Source: Noviherbaspirillum sp. UKPF54 (GTDB lineage: Bacteria > Pseudomonadota > Gammaproteobacteria > Burkholderiales > Burkholderiaceae_D). From it: a stretch of DNA of 64,000 bases. The notes under the pieces are model-generated. The model searched no databases. It was not told the origin of the DNA and saw only the letters and a program-made list of their open reading frames with translations. The stretch is from positions 930,001 through 994,000 of the forward strand of contig NZ_CP040128.1 of assembly GCF_007874125.1 (NCBI RefSeq), given 5' to 3'. The translations under genes were made by a program, and so were the position numbers. Positions 1 through 8,348 of this stretch are shown piece by piece. The number at the start of each line of letters is the position of its first letter. Position 1 is the stretch's first letter.

Positions 1-2
1 CG

Positions 3-206
3 GGCGGGCGCATCGTGGTATGCCGCGATTCCAGTCCGTGGAGTAGTGCCGCCAGGGCATTGACCTGGAACTGCGACGGTGCAGTGGATAGCACTGCGCC
101 AGTCGTCATCAAGCTAGGCTGGCAAGTAAAAAATCCTGACGGAAGCCTGCTCCGGGATGCCTCCGGAATATCGGCTCCGTCCGTGTCACTGGCCGTGGCG
201 CTGTGA
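3..206 (+). CDS. pilV: Type IV pilus modification protein PilV, C-terminal fragment
   Basis: Only the last 67 or so codons are present; the frame is open at the window edge and ends with TGA directly before the pilW ATG. PilV is a minor pilin that helps prime assembly of the type IV pilus in the inner membrane. The fragment (IVVCRDSSP near its start, a C-terminal strand ending SVSLAVAL) looks like the C-terminal globular part of PilV, but the diagnostic prepilin leader lies outside the window. The identification rests mainly on the position directly before pilW and pilX, which is the usual minor-pilin order. Confidence 0.7.
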   Translation, partial: GGRIVVCRDSSPWSSAARALTWNCDGAVDSTAPVVIKLGWQVKNPDGSLLRDASGISAPSVSLAVAL

Positions 207-1208
207 ATGGGTATGAAAGTATGCAGCGGCAATGACGGCGCGGGCTTGGCCCGGGCATGCAAACAATCCGGCGTGACACTGGTTGAGCTGATGATCTCGA
301 TGACGATCGGGATGTTGGTCGTGATGGCAGCGACAGCTATTCTCCTGTCCGCCAAATCAGGTTACCTGCTGCAAGACGACGAGGCGCAGATACAGGCCAG
401 CGGCCGCTTTGCTATCGAAATGGTCTCGCGTGCGGTTCGGCAGGCCGCGTATTTTCCCGGGAATGGAGGTGGCAATGCGACGCCTGTCGAGGATGAGGTC
501 GGGGCGATGATTGCCGGACTGGACGCGCGCAGTCTGAAAAGTGGCACGCAAGGCATCGATTCGCCGCTCAAGAAGTCGGTCAATGGCAGCGATGTGCTCG
601 CTGTGCGATTTTTCGGCTCCGGCGCCGCAGGCAATGCCGACGGGACAATGACGAATTGCGCCGGCTTTGGCGTTGCTGCTGACGACGGGCGCGGCTGGAG
701 CATCTTTTATGTGGCGGAGGATGCGACAGGCGAGCCGGAGCTGTACTGCAAGTATCAGGGCGCCAGCGGCTGGTCTTCCCAGGCAATCGCGCGCGGCGTT
801 GAGTCGTTCCAGGTGCTGTACGGACTGGACACCGATGCCGACGGATTGCCGAACCGGTTTGCGATGGCGTCGGCTATCGATGCCTTGGATGGCGCTCTCG
901 TCGTTGAAGGCACTGACGCCGCCGCGCGAGAACGGGACAGGGAGCGCAAGACCTACTGGAAGAAGGTCGTGGCAGTCAGGGTCGCGCTGCTTGTGCATGG
1001 CACGCATCGGACTCGTGCGGGCGGCATGGATGCTGATCGTGATTTGTTCGGCAAGGATTACGCGAGCGCATTCGCGGACACGGACAAGGGCGTGCGTATG
1101 CGGGAGGCGGAAATGCCGGCATCGCAGCGCGGCCGAATACGCCGGATTTTCGCGACGACGATCCATTTGCGCCCACCATCGTTGGCCTCGGAACAGGAGG
1201 CGCGATGA
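207..1208 (+). CDS. pilW: Type IV pilus minor pilin PilW
   Basis: PilW is a minor pilin needed, with PilV, PilX and PilE, to start type IV pilus assembly. The 333-residue protein has a class III prepilin leader: cleavage is expected after Gly22, giving a mature N-terminus VTLVELMIS with the conserved Glu at +5, followed by a hydrophobic helix to about residue 50. The rest is a large globular domain typical of PilW length. The ATG follows the pilV stop without a gap, and the TGA overlaps the pilX start as ATGA, so the genes should be translationally coupled. Position +1 is Val rather than the usual Phe, which many minor pilins tolerate. Confidence 0.9.
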   Translation: MGMKVCSGNDGAGLARACKQSGVTLVELMISMTIGMLVVMAATAILLSAKSGYLLQDDEAQIQASGRFAIEMVSRAVRQAAYFPGNGGGNATPVEDEVGAMIAGLDARSLKSGTQGIDSPLKKSVNGSDVLAVRFFGSGAAGNADGTMTNCAGFGVAADDGRGWSIFYVAEDATGEPELYCKYQGASGWSSQAIARGVESFQVLYGLDTDADGLPNRFAMASAIDALDGALVVEGTDAAARERDRERKTYWKKVVAVRVALLVHGTHRTRAGGMDADRDLFGKDYASAFADTDKGVRMREAEMPASQRGRIRRIFATTIHLRPPSLASEQEAR

Positions 1209-1903
1209 GGCGCGGACACTACGTCAAGCCTACACGGCCGCGCGCCTTCGCCTCCCGGGGCGATCAATCCGGAGCTTCTCTTATCGTCACGCTGCTGATG
1301 CTGACGGTGCTGGCAATGGTTGGGCTTTCGGCGGCGCAGATCTCTTTGCAGGACGAAAAGGCTTCGCGCAACGAGCGCGACCGGGAGATTGCCATGCAAG
1401 CTGCGGAAGCGGCGCTGGCCGATGCCGAACTGGACATCGAATCGGCGCCGCGTAGCTCCCTGTTTGCGTCCGATAGCAGCGAAGGGTTCGCACCGGACTG
1501 CAATAACGGCCAAACAGCGCGCTACCTCGGCTTGTGTCTATCGGGGCGGAATATCCGGCTAGCTTGGCAAGCGATTGATTTCGCGAGCGCGAAGTCCGTG
1601 CCGTACGGGCATTTCACCGGGCGCATGCTGCCAGCCGGTGCCGGGCCGCTGCCAATGCACGCGCCGAGGTACATCATTGAACTCATGCCCGACGACGAAG
1701 CCGGTGGTGCGACGCAGGAAACATATCACTACCGGATTACCGCCATCGGTTTCGGCGCAGCGAATGCCACCCGGGTGATGCTGCAAACGCTTTACCGAAA
1801 AGCGGGGAAGGGCGGCAAGGAACAGGCGATGCCGGTCGGCCGGCTCAGCTGGCGAGAAATACCGAACTGGAAGGAATTGCACGATGCTCTTGCAAGAAAG
1901 TAA
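1205..1903 (+). CDS. pilX: Type IV pilus assembly protein PilX
   Basis: This 232-residue protein is a PilX-family minor pilin. A basic N-terminus of about 23 residues ends in Gly23, followed by the hydrophobic segment ASLIVTLLMLTVLAMVG and then the characteristic polar stretch with EKASRNERDREIAMQ and AAEAAL, the conserved start of the PilX/PilW helix. Mature position +5 is Val rather than Glu, as is common for PilX. It overlaps pilW by 4 bases and the next pilin gene by 20 bases. In many Betaproteobacteria pilY1 (tip adhesin) follows pilX; here it does not, so pilY1 must lie elsewhere or be absent. Confidence 0.85.
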   Translation: MRRGHYVKPTRPRAFASRGDQSGASLIVTLLMLTVLAMVGLSAAQISLQDEKASRNERDREIAMQAAEAALADAELDIESAPRSSLFASDSSEGFAPDCNNGQTARYLGLCLSGRNIRLAWQAIDFASAKSVPYGHFTGRMLPAGAGPLPMHAPRYIIELMPDDEAGGATQETYHYRITAIGFGAANATRVMLQTLYRKAGKGGKEQAMPVGRLSWREIPNWKELHDALARK

Positions 1904-2363
1904 GAACTCATTTGATCTTATGGATGAACCGCACGGATTCACGCTCACCGATCTCATGATTGCCCTTGCCATCGCCGGCCTGTTGACGGCGATGGCCATA
2001 CCCTCGTACCGGGAGTCGGTGCGCAAGAGCAGGCGCGCCGAAGGCCGGGCAGCATTGATGCAAGTGATGCAGCAAGAAGAGCGCTTCTATTCAGCGCACA
2101 ACAGCTACATCCGTTTTCATTCTTCCTCGTCGGACGAGGAGGAAAGAAAATTCAAGTGGTTCTCCGGGAATAGTGCGAAAAGCAGCGCATACGAGATCAA
2201 GGCGGAACCGTGCCAGGATGAGTCGATCGAAAACTGCGTGCAGTTGACGGCCATGCCGGGAACGTACAACGTGGATCTGAAATTCAGGGATCGGGAATGC
2301 GGCGATCTCGTCCTGACCAGCACTGGAGTCAAGACAGCCAACAACCCGGACTGCTGGAACTAG
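1884..2363 (+). CDS. pilE: Type IV minor pilin of the PilE type
   Basis: A 159-residue pilin with leader peptide, predicted cleavage after Gly18, mature N-terminus FTLTDLMIALAIAGLL and the expected amphipathic helix with YRESVRKSRRAEGRAALMQ. The C-terminal part has four cysteines, including a pair able to form the D-region disulfide (near ECGDL and PDCWN). The start at 1884 is chosen because AAGGA lies 8 bases upstream; an in-frame ATG at 1920 lacks a good ribosome site. Mature position +5 is Asp instead of the nearly invariant Glu. It overlaps pilX by 20 bases and ends just before fimT. It is probably a minor pilin rather than the major subunit. Confidence 0.85.
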   Translation: MLLQESKNSFDLMDEPHGFTLTDLMIALAIAGLLTAMAIPSYRESVRKSRRAEGRAALMQVMQQEERFYSAHNSYIRFHSSSSDEEERKFKWFSGNSAKSSAYEIKAEPCQDESIENCVQLTAMPGTYNVDLKFRDRECGDLVLTSTGVKTANNPDCWN

Positions 2364-2364
2364 C

Positions 2365-2910
2365 ATGCGGGTCGTCATCAGGCATGCAGGATGGAACGAT
2401 GGATTCTCGCTGCCGGAATTGCTGATTGTAGTTGCCATCGTCGGGATTTTTGCATCGCTCGGCGCACCCAGCTTCCGGGACATGATCGAGCGCCAACGGA
2501 TAGCGACGACGGTCAATGATTTTTTCGCCGCGATCTATCTAGCCCGCTCGGAGGCAATCCGGCTGGGCGCACGGGTCGATCTTGTTCCGAAGGATGCGGC
2601 TGGCGACTGGTCCAAGGGCTGGGTGGTCTTCATCGATGAAAACGGGAACCAGAGACCGGATGGTCGCGAACGGATCGTCTTTTCTCATGAGGCGGCGCGC
2701 GGAACGAGCATTGCGGCCAGCCTGACCGATTCAAAAGTACAATATCTGGCATATACCGGCTCCGGCCGCACGCGCACCAATTCCAGCAGCCAGACTACGC
2801 AATTCGGCTCCTTCACGTTCAAGCTCGGCAGCCAGACCAGGAAGATCAAGCTGAATTTCCTGGGGCGCCCGCGTGTCTGCAATCCGGACACCGACGGTGC
2901 CAGTTGCTGA
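2365..2910 (+). CDS. fimT: GspH/FimT family pseudopilin
   Basis: A 181-residue prepilin-like protein. The leader ends at Gly13, followed by FSLPELLIVVAIVGIFASLGAP with Glu at +5 and Pro at +4, then a GspH/FimT domain: a helix with ARSEAIRLG, a strand with KGWVVFIDENGNQRPD, and a C-terminal part with LNFLGRPRVC. FimT-type minor pilins join type IV pilus assembly, and some bind DNA during natural transformation; that role is only possible here. It is the last gene of the pilin cluster. A GCCGGC inverted repeat at 2946-2968 without a T-run lies downstream and may weakly end the transcript. Confidence 0.85.
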   Translation: MRVVIRHAGWNDGFSLPELLIVVAIVGIFASLGAPSFRDMIERQRIATTVNDFFAAIYLARSEAIRLGARVDLVPKDAAGDWSKGWVVFIDENGNQRPDGRERIVFSHEAARGTSIAASLTDSKVQYLAYTGSGRTRTNSSSQTTQFGSFTFKLGSQTRKIKLNFLGRPRVCNPDTDGASC

Positions 2911-3000
2911 GCAACTGATCGATTCGTCTTTGGCGATAGAATGGAGCCGGCCTGCGCAGGACGCCGGCATCGAATTCAATAACCGAACATAGTCAATCCC

Positions 3001-4092
3001 GTGGAAATTACCAGCGATCGGCAAGGCATCGAACGCGCCTTGCAATGGGCGTCGAAAGGCATGTTTACCACCTCGCCGAATCCGCGCGTCGGTTGCGTGA
3101 TCGTCAAGGACGGACAAGTCATCGGCGAAGGGCATACGCAGCCGCCCGGGCAGGCGCATGCGGAGGTGCAGGCGCTCAATGATGCCGCCCGTCGCGGCGC
3201 GGACGTGCGTGGTGCGACAGTCTATGTGACCCTGGAACCCTGCAGCCATTTCGGGCGCACGCCGCCCTGCGCGGACGCCCTGGTCAGGGCGGGCGTGGCC
3301 AGAGTGGTTGCTGCAGTCGCCGATCCCAATCCGCTGGTGGCCGGGCAGGGCCTGGAAAAGCTGCGCGCCGCCGGTATCGACGTGACCTGCGGCGTGCTGG
3401 AGGAGGACGCCCGCGACATGAATATCGGATTCATGTCGCGCATGCGTAGCGGCAAGCCCTGGATACGGATGAAAGCTGCCGCCAGCCTGGACGGCAAGAC
3501 GGCGCTCCACAATGGCCATAGCCAGTGGATCACCTCCAGTGCCGCGCGCGATGACGGCCACTGGTGGCGCGCTCGCGCGTGCACGGTGCTGACGGGAATC
3601 GGCACCGTGCTGGCGGACGATCCCCAACTGAACGTGCGGGCCATCGAGACACCTCGTCAGCCGCGCCGTATCGTCATCGACAGCCAGCTTCAAATAAGCC
3701 CGCAAGCGCGCATATTGGAGGGCGGTGGCACATGGGTCGTTGCCGCGCATGGCGATCCCGAAAAGGAAGCGCGATTGCGCGAACGCGGCGCCGAAGTCAT
3801 CGTGCTTCCAAATGCCCATGGAAAAGTGGACTTGCCGGCGCTGATGCTTGAGCTCGGCAGGCGCCAGGTCAACGAAGTGCATGTCGAGGCAGGATTCAGG
3901 CTGAACGGTTCGTTGATCCGCGAAGGCTGCGTCGACGAATTGCTGCTCTATCTCGCGCCCAGCCTGTTGGGCGATGCGCAAGGCCTGTTTGATTTGCCGG
4001 CGCTCGCCAGCCTCGATGGCAGGAAGACGTTGTCGTATCACGAAGTCAAGCAAATCGGACCGGATTTGCGTATCCTTGCTCGTTTCATTTAA
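3001..4092 (+). CDS. ribD: Bifunctional riboflavin biosynthesis deaminase/reductase RibD
   Basis: RibD performs the second and third steps of riboflavin synthesis: deamination of the diaminopyrimidine made from GTP, then reduction of its ribosyl side chain with NADPH. The N-terminal deaminase domain (about 1-145) carries the zinc/catalytic set H53-A-E55 and C81/C90 in PCSHFGRTPPC. The C-terminal RibD_C reductase domain starts near KPWIRMKAAASLDGK. Length 363 is normal. The start is GTG at 3001 because it begins the conserved deaminase helix; no clear Shine-Dalgarno is visible. It is followed 13 bases later by ribE. No FMN riboswitch was seen upstream. Confidence 0.95.
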   Translation: MEITSDRQGIERALQWASKGMFTTSPNPRVGCVIVKDGQVIGEGHTQPPGQAHAEVQALNDAARRGADVRGATVYVTLEPCSHFGRTPPCADALVRAGVARVVAAVADPNPLVAGQGLEKLRAAGIDVTCGVLEEDARDMNIGFMSRMRSGKPWIRMKAAASLDGKTALHNGHSQWITSSAARDDGHWWRARACTVLTGIGTVLADDPQLNVRAIETPRQPRRIVIDSQLQISPQARILEGGGTWVVAAHGDPEKEARLRERGAEVIVLPNAHGKVDLPALMLELGRRQVNEVHVEAGFRLNGSLIREGCVDELLLYLAPSLLGDAQGLFDLPALASLDGRKTLSYHEVKQIGPDLRILARFI

Positions 4093-4105
4093 TCGGATTT
4101 CAAGC

Positions 4106-4720
4106 ATGTTTACCGGAATCGTCGCCGCCGTCGGCAAGATCACTTCCATTTCTCCATTGGGCAGTCAAGCCGATGCCGGCGTGCGCCTCGCTGTCGATGC
4201 CGGCGCCTTGCCGATGGCCGACGTCGCCCTCGGCGACTCGATTGCATTGAATGGCGCATGCATGACTGTCGTGCAAAAGACAGATCAGGGTTTCGTGGTC
4301 GACGTGTCGCGCGAGAGCCTCAACCGCACCGCAGGCCTGGATGCGCTGGGAGAGGTAAATCTGGAAAAGGCACTGACATTGGCCGAGCGCCTGGGCGGAC
4401 ACCTGGTGTCCGGCCATGTGGACGGCCTGGGCGTAGTGCGCAAGTTCGAGCCGGTCGGCGAATCGATGGAGCTGGTGATCGAAGCGCCGAAGGATCTCGC
4501 CAAGTATCTCGCCTATAAAGGTTCAATCGTGGTGAATGGCGTGTCGCTGACCGTCAATCGCGTCGTGGATAGTGCCAGCGCATGCGAGTTCTCGATCAAC
4601 CTGATCCCGCACACGGTCGAGGTGACCACGCTCAAGCATCTGAAGCCGGGCGTGAAGGTCAATCTGGAAATCGACCTGATTGCGCGTTATGTCGAGCGGA
4701 TGCTGAGCCTGAAAGCCTGA
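4106..4720 (+). CDS. ribE: Riboflavin synthase, alpha subunit
   Basis: Riboflavin synthase converts two molecules of 6,7-dimethyl-8-ribityllumazine into riboflavin and a pyrimidine that is recycled. The 204-residue protein shows the family hallmarks: N-terminal MFTGIV and two tandem lumazine-binding barrels, each with a G-H-x-V-S/D-G type motif (GGHLVSGHVDG in the first) and a VNGVSLTV stretch in the second. An in-frame extension upstream to 3974 lies inside ribD in another frame, so the ATG at 4106 with the conserved MFTGIV is the real start. It is co-transcribed with ribD. The gene is called ribC in some species. Confidence 0.95.
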   Translation: MFTGIVAAVGKITSISPLGSQADAGVRLAVDAGALPMADVALGDSIALNGACMTVVQKTDQGFVVDVSRESLNRTAGLDALGEVNLEKALTLAERLGGHLVSGHVDGLGVVRKFEPVGESMELVIEAPKDLAKYLAYKGSIVVNGVSLTVNRVVDSASACEFSINLIPHTVEVTTLKHLKPGVKVNLEIDLIARYVERMLSLKA

Positions 4721-4843
4721 TTTTCGGCTGTTCGATAGCCTGCCTGGGCGGCGCGAGGCGACAAAACCTGTCGATACTTGCGGTCTTGAAAGTTGGAAGC
4801 AGCCTAAATCCTTTAAAATAGCGTGCTACATAGGATTTAAGTC

Positions 4844-5956
4844 ATGGTTATTTCAACAACACAAGAAATTGTCGCCGAGCTGCGCGCCGGCCACATGGTC
4901 ATCCTGGTCGACGAAGAAGACCGCGAAAATGAGGGGGACCTGGTCCTCGCCGCCGAGTTCGTGACGCCCGAGGCAATCAACTTCATGGCCAAGTACGGCC
5001 GCGGGCTGATCTGCCTGACACTGACGGAAGAACGTTGCAACCAATTGAACCTGCCGATGATGACTGCCCGTAACGGGACGTCGTACGGCACGGCGTTCAC
5101 GGTATCGATCGAAGCGGCCGAAGGCGTTACCACCGGCATTTCAGCCGCGGACCGAGCCAAGACCGTGCAGGTCGCGGTGGCGAAGAATGCCAAGCCTTCC
5201 GACATCGTGCAGCCGGGTCACATTTTCCCGTTGAAGGCGCAAAAGGGCGGCGTGCTGATGCGCGCCGGTCATACCGAAGCAGGGTGCGACCTGGCCGACA
5301 TGGCCGGCTTGACACCGGCGGCGGTGATCTGCGAAATCATGAAGGACGACGGCACCATGGCGCGCCTGCCGGACCTGATGGAATTCGCGCAGGAGCACGG
5401 CCTGAAGATCGGCACGATCGCCGACCTGATCCATTATCGCAGCCAGCACGAGAGTATCGTCGAACGTGTCGGCGAACGCGTGATGCATACTGCGCACGGT
5501 GACTTCAAGGCGGTCGCTTATCGCGACAAGGCCAGCGGCAGCGCTCATCTGGCACTGGTGCATGGCGAGCTCAAGCCCGAGCTGGAAACGCTGGTGCGCG
5601 TGCACCAGCCGGTGTCGATTCTCGACCTGCTCGAAACCCGGGCCACCACCCATTCCTGGAACATGGCATCGGCGATGGCAGCGGTCAAGGCGGCCGAACG
5701 CGGCGCCGTGGTGCTGCTCAATTGCGAAGAGTCGGCCGACCAGATGTTCGCGCAGTTCGCCGCGCTGGCCGCGCCCGATGTAAAACCGCAGGCGCGCGAA
5801 ACGCGCATGGACTTGCGGACCTACGGCATTGGTGCCCAGATCCTGAAGGACCTGGGAGTGGGCAAGATGAAGCTGCTGGCTAATCCGAGAAAGATGCCGT
5901 CGATGGCGGGTTTCAACCTGGAAGTGACTGGCTACCAGGACAAGCCGAGTCAATAA
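4844..5956 (+). CDS. ribBA: 3,4-dihydroxy-2-butanone-4-phosphate synthase fused to a degenerate GTP cyclohydrolase II domain (RibBX-like)
   Basis: The N-terminal half (about 1-200) is a complete RibB domain that makes the four-carbon riboflavin precursor from ribulose 5-phosphate: DEEDREN at 23-29 and RAGHTEAGCDL at 140-150 are the catalytic regions. The C-terminal half (206-370) aligns with GTP cyclohydrolase II by VRVH at 251-254 and DLRTYGIGAQIL at 323-334. However, the three zinc cysteines expected just after VRVH are absent (the sequence runs VRVHQPVSILDLLETRATTH), and the following R-x-E-G-R-G loop is replaced by VVLLNCEES. GTP cyclohydrolase II activity is therefore unlikely, and a separate ribA is expected elsewhere. 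A TAAAAT at 4814-4819 may be its -10 box. Confidence 0.93.
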   Translation: MVISTTQEIVAELRAGHMVILVDEEDRENEGDLVLAAEFVTPEAINFMAKYGRGLICLTLTEERCNQLNLPMMTARNGTSYGTAFTVSIEAAEGVTTGISAADRAKTVQVAVAKNAKPSDIVQPGHIFPLKAQKGGVLMRAGHTEAGCDLADMAGLTPAAVICEIMKDDGTMARLPDLMEFAQEHGLKIGTIADLIHYRSQHESIVERVGERVMHTAHGDFKAVAYRDKASGSAHLALVHGELKPELETLVRVHQPVSILDLLETRATTHSWNMASAMAAVKAAERGAVVLLNCEESADQMFAQFAALAAPDVKPQARETRMDLRTYGIGAQILKDLGVGKMKLLANPRKMPSMAGFNLEVTGYQDKPSQ

Positions 5957-6004
5957 AATCTGTCGCATCAACGCGGCCGGTGGCTGGACTTTCAAGAATA
6001 TCGG

Positions 6005-6041
6005 CACCTGGCATTCCTTTTTGCTTGTGGAATGCCGGGTG
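6005..6041. other. Strong intergenic hairpin between ribBA and ribH
   Basis: CACCTGGCATTCC (6005-6017) can pair with GGAATGCCGGGTG (6029-6041): 13 base pairs including one G-U, with an 11-base loop rich in T. No T-run follows, so a standard intrinsic terminator is unlikely. It sits 49 bases after the ribBA stop and 45 bases before ribH, where it could protect or process the transcript and set the ratio of RibBA to RibH. The function is inferred. Confidence 0.6.
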
Positions 6042-6085
6042 TTGGCCAACAATCAATAAGCGCAGTCGCGTGTAAAGGAACCATC

Positions 6086-6571
6086 ATGACCGTAGGAACA
6101 TACGAAAGTAACTTGAGCGGCGAAGGCGTACGCGTCGGTATCGTGCAGGCGCGCTTCAACGAAGACGTGTGCCACGGCCTGCTGTCGGCTTGCCTGGCCG
6201 AGTTGAAGCATCTTGGCGTGGCAGACGAAGACGTATTGCATGTGACGGTGCCGGGCGCCCTGGAAATTCCGTTGGCGCTGCAAAAAATGGCTGAAACGCA
6301 GCAATTCGATGCATTGATTGCCATCGGCGCCGTGATCCGCGGCGAGACTTATCACTTCGAGTTGGTGTCTAACGAGTCGGGCGCCGGAATTACCCGTGTC
6401 GGACTGGATTTCGGCATTCCGATTGCCAATGCGGTATTGACGACCGACACCGACGAGCAGGCAGAGGCGCGCATGGCGGAAAAGGGTGTGGATGCGGCGC
6501 GTGTCGCCGTCGAAATGGCGAACCTGGCGATTGCGCTGGAAGAGCTTGGCGAAGTAACTGAGGAAGAGTAA
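6086..6571 (+). CDS. ribH: 6,7-dimethyl-8-ribityllumazine synthase
   Basis: Lumazine synthase condenses the RibD product with the RibB product, the penultimate step of riboflavin synthesis, usually as a large hollow capsid-like or decameric assembly. The 161-residue protein has [12 protein letters not shown] at the N-terminus, [12 protein letters not shown] in the substrate pocket and [16 protein letters not shown] with the catalytic His. The start at 6086 is chosen over an in-frame upstream ATG (6032) because AAGGA precedes it at proper spacing and the conserved domain begins there. It lies 3 bases upstream of nusB, the usual ribH-nusB pair. Confidence 0.96.
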   Translation: MTVGTYESNLSGEGVRVGIVQARFNEDVCHGLLSACLAELKHLGVADEDVLHVTVPGALEIPLALQKMAETQQFDALIAIGAVIRGETYHFELVSNESGAGITRVGLDFGIPIANAVLTTDTDEQAEARMAEKGVDAARVAVEMANLAIALEELGEVTEEE

Positions 6572-6574
6572 GTA

Positions 6575-7045
6575 ATGACCCAAAAGACTGTTCACGCGAA
6601 TCCGAACAAGAATCGCACGCCGCGTCATCGCGCGCGCGAATTCGCGCTGCAGGGTTTGTATCAATGGCTGTTGAATCACGAGGATGCGGGCGCGATCGAT
6701 GCGCACATCCGTGAAGCGCATGGTTTCGAGAAGGCCGATGCCGAGCATTTCGATGCGCTGTTGCACGGCGCGATCAGGCAGGCGCCCGGCCTGCGTGAAG
6801 GCTTGGCGCCGCTGATCGACCGGCCGATCGACCAGTTGTCGCCGGTGGAGCACGCTGCGCTGCTGATTGGCGCATACGAACTCAACAATCACCGCGAAAT
6901 TCCTTACAAGGTGGTCATCAACGAGGCGGTCGAGCTGACCAAGTCCTTCGGTGGCATCGACGGCCACAAGTATGTCAATGGCGTGCTCGACAAGTTCGCC
7001 GCCAAGGTGCGCGATGTCGAAGTGGACGACGCGAAGAAGCATTAA
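6575..7045 (+). CDS. nusB: Transcription antitermination factor NusB
   Basis: NusB binds boxA RNA together with NusE (ribosomal protein S10) and supports antitermination of rRNA transcription. The 156-residue all-helical protein has the conserved basic N-terminus [15 protein letters not shown] and the C-terminal family signature [20 protein letters not shown] followed by [13 protein letters not shown]. Length and domain are typical for Betaproteobacteria. It follows ribH after 3 bases, so the two are almost certainly co-transcribed. Confidence 0.96.
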   Translation: MTQKTVHANPNKNRTPRHRAREFALQGLYQWLLNHEDAGAIDAHIREAHGFEKADAEHFDALLHGAIRQAPGLREGLAPLIDRPIDQLSPVEHAALLIGAYELNNHREIPYKVVINEAVELTKSFGGIDGHKYVNGVLDKFAAKVRDVEVDDAKKH

Positions 7046-7090
7046 TCCCATCGAGCCGCGGGGAAAGCCTGCGGCAACAATCCGTTCCGT

Positions 7091-8275
7091 ATGAATTCCT
7101 CCAGCCTCGATTTCTCGCTCGCATCGCGCCTAGCCAATATTGCGCCGTTCCATGTGATGGAGTTGGCAAAAATGGCGACCGAACTGGAGCGGCAGGGGCG
7201 CCACATTATTCATATGGGCATTGGCGAGCCCGATTTCACGGCGGCGCAGCCGGTGATCGATGCTGCCGCGCGCGCCATGGCCGACGGCCGGTTGCAGTAC
7301 ACCTCGGCCACCGGCATTCCCGCCTTGCGCGAAGCGATTGCCGCCCATTACCAGCGGGTGTACGGGCTGCAGATCGCGCCGTCGCGCATCATCGTCACCG
7401 CCGGAGCCTCGGCTGCCCTGCTGCTTGCCTGTGCGGCGCTGGTGGAGAAAGGGGCGGAAGTATTGATGCCGGACCCGTCCTATCCGTGCAATCGCCACTT
7501 CGTCGCGGCCTTCGATGGCGAGGCAAGGATGATACCGAGCGGCCCGGAGCAGCGCTTTCAGCTGTCGGATGCAGAGGTGCGCGAACACTGGGGAGCGGCC
7601 ACCCGCGGCGTGCTGCTGGCATCGCCATCCAATCCGACCGGCACCTCAATCCCGCATCAGGAGCTGGCGAAAATTGTCGCGACAGTGCGGGAAAAGCATG
7701 GCTTTACGATTGTCGACGAAATCTACCAGGGGCTGACCTACGATCAGGAGCCGTTCTCGGCATTGTCCTTGGGCGAGGATGTTATTGTCATTAACAGTTT
7801 CTCGAAATATTTCAACATGACCGGCTGGCGGCTCGGCTGGCTGGTGGTGCCGGAAAAGATGGTGCCGCAGATCGAAAAGCTGGCGCAAAACCTGTTCATC
7901 TGCGCATCGAGTATTGCTCAGCATGCAGGGGTAGCGTGCTTCGAACCGGAATCAATCGCCATCTATGAGCAGCGTAAGGCGGAGTTCAAGCGCCGCCGCG
8001 ATTACATTGTTCCCATGCTGCGTGAGCTTGGCTTCAAGGTGCCGGTGATGCCGGATGGCGCGTTCTACGTCTATGCCGATTGTTCGGCCTTGTCGGATGA
8101 CGCGGATCGGTTGACGATAGACATGCTGAACCAAGCGGGTGTAGTGCTGGTACCTGGGCTCGATTTCGGGCCCTACACGGCGCGCCGGTACATTCGCCTG
8201 TCCTATGCAACTTCAATGGAAAACCTAGAGGAAGCGGTTAGCCGCTTGCGCCGCTTTTTTGATGCCAGGCACTAG
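7091..8275 (+). CDS. PLP-dependent class I/II aminotransferase
   Basis: A 394-residue fold-type I aminotransferase. MGIGEPDF (42-49), the SNPTG motif (180-184), the IVDEIYQGL aspartate region and the PLP-binding Lys239 in SFSKYFNMTGWRLGW are all present, along with an arginine close to the C-terminus (RRYIRLSYA) that would bind the substrate carboxylate. The substrate cannot be fixed from sequence; relatives are annotated as aspartate- or alanine-type aminotransferases (AspC/AlaC-like). It follows nusB by 45 bases, is probably the last gene of the rib-nusB unit, and a strong terminator follows. Confidence 0.9.
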   Translation: MNSSSLDFSLASRLANIAPFHVMELAKMATELERQGRHIIHMGIGEPDFTAAQPVIDAAARAMADGRLQYTSATGIPALREAIAAHYQRVYGLQIAPSRIIVTAGASAALLLACAALVEKGAEVLMPDPSYPCNRHFVAAFDGEARMIPSGPEQRFQLSDAEVREHWGAATRGVLLASPSNPTGTSIPHQELAKIVATVREKHGFTIVDEIYQGLTYDQEPFSALSLGEDVIVINSFSKYFNMTGWRLGWLVVPEKMVPQIEKLAQNLFICASSIAQHAGVACFEPESIAIYEQRKAEFKRRRDYIVPMLRELGFKVPVMPDGAFYVYADCSALSDDADRLTIDMLNQAGVVLVPGLDFGPYTARRYIRLSYATSMENLEEAVSRLRRFFDARH

Positions 8276-8303
8276 TCAAGTTGCATCAAGGTATATAAGC
8301 AAT

Positions 8304-8330
8304 AAAAAAGGAGCCTCAGGCTCCTTTTTT
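8304..8330. terminator. Bidirectional rho-independent terminator
   Basis: GGAGCC-TCA-GGCTCC is flanked by A6 on the left and T6 on the right. It lies between the convergent aminotransferase (+) and lytic transglycosylase (-) genes and can serve both. Confidence 0.95.
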
Positions 8331-8348
8331 ATTAGCTTGTAGCGATTC

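Noticed and set aside
2911..3000. Possible FMN riboswitch before ribD
   Set aside because: The conserved FMN riboswitch blocks are absent here and before ribBA; only a small GC inverted repeat is present.
2731..4149. A 472-codon minus-strand open frame over fimT and ribD
   Set aside because: It is the antisense shadow of fimT and ribD in GC-rich DNA; codons and protein look unlike any family while the plus-strand genes are clearly real.
8282..8303. Possible small RNA or extra hairpin beside the terminator
   Set aside because: The short AT-rich stretch is explained as the leader to the bidirectional terminator at 8304-8330.
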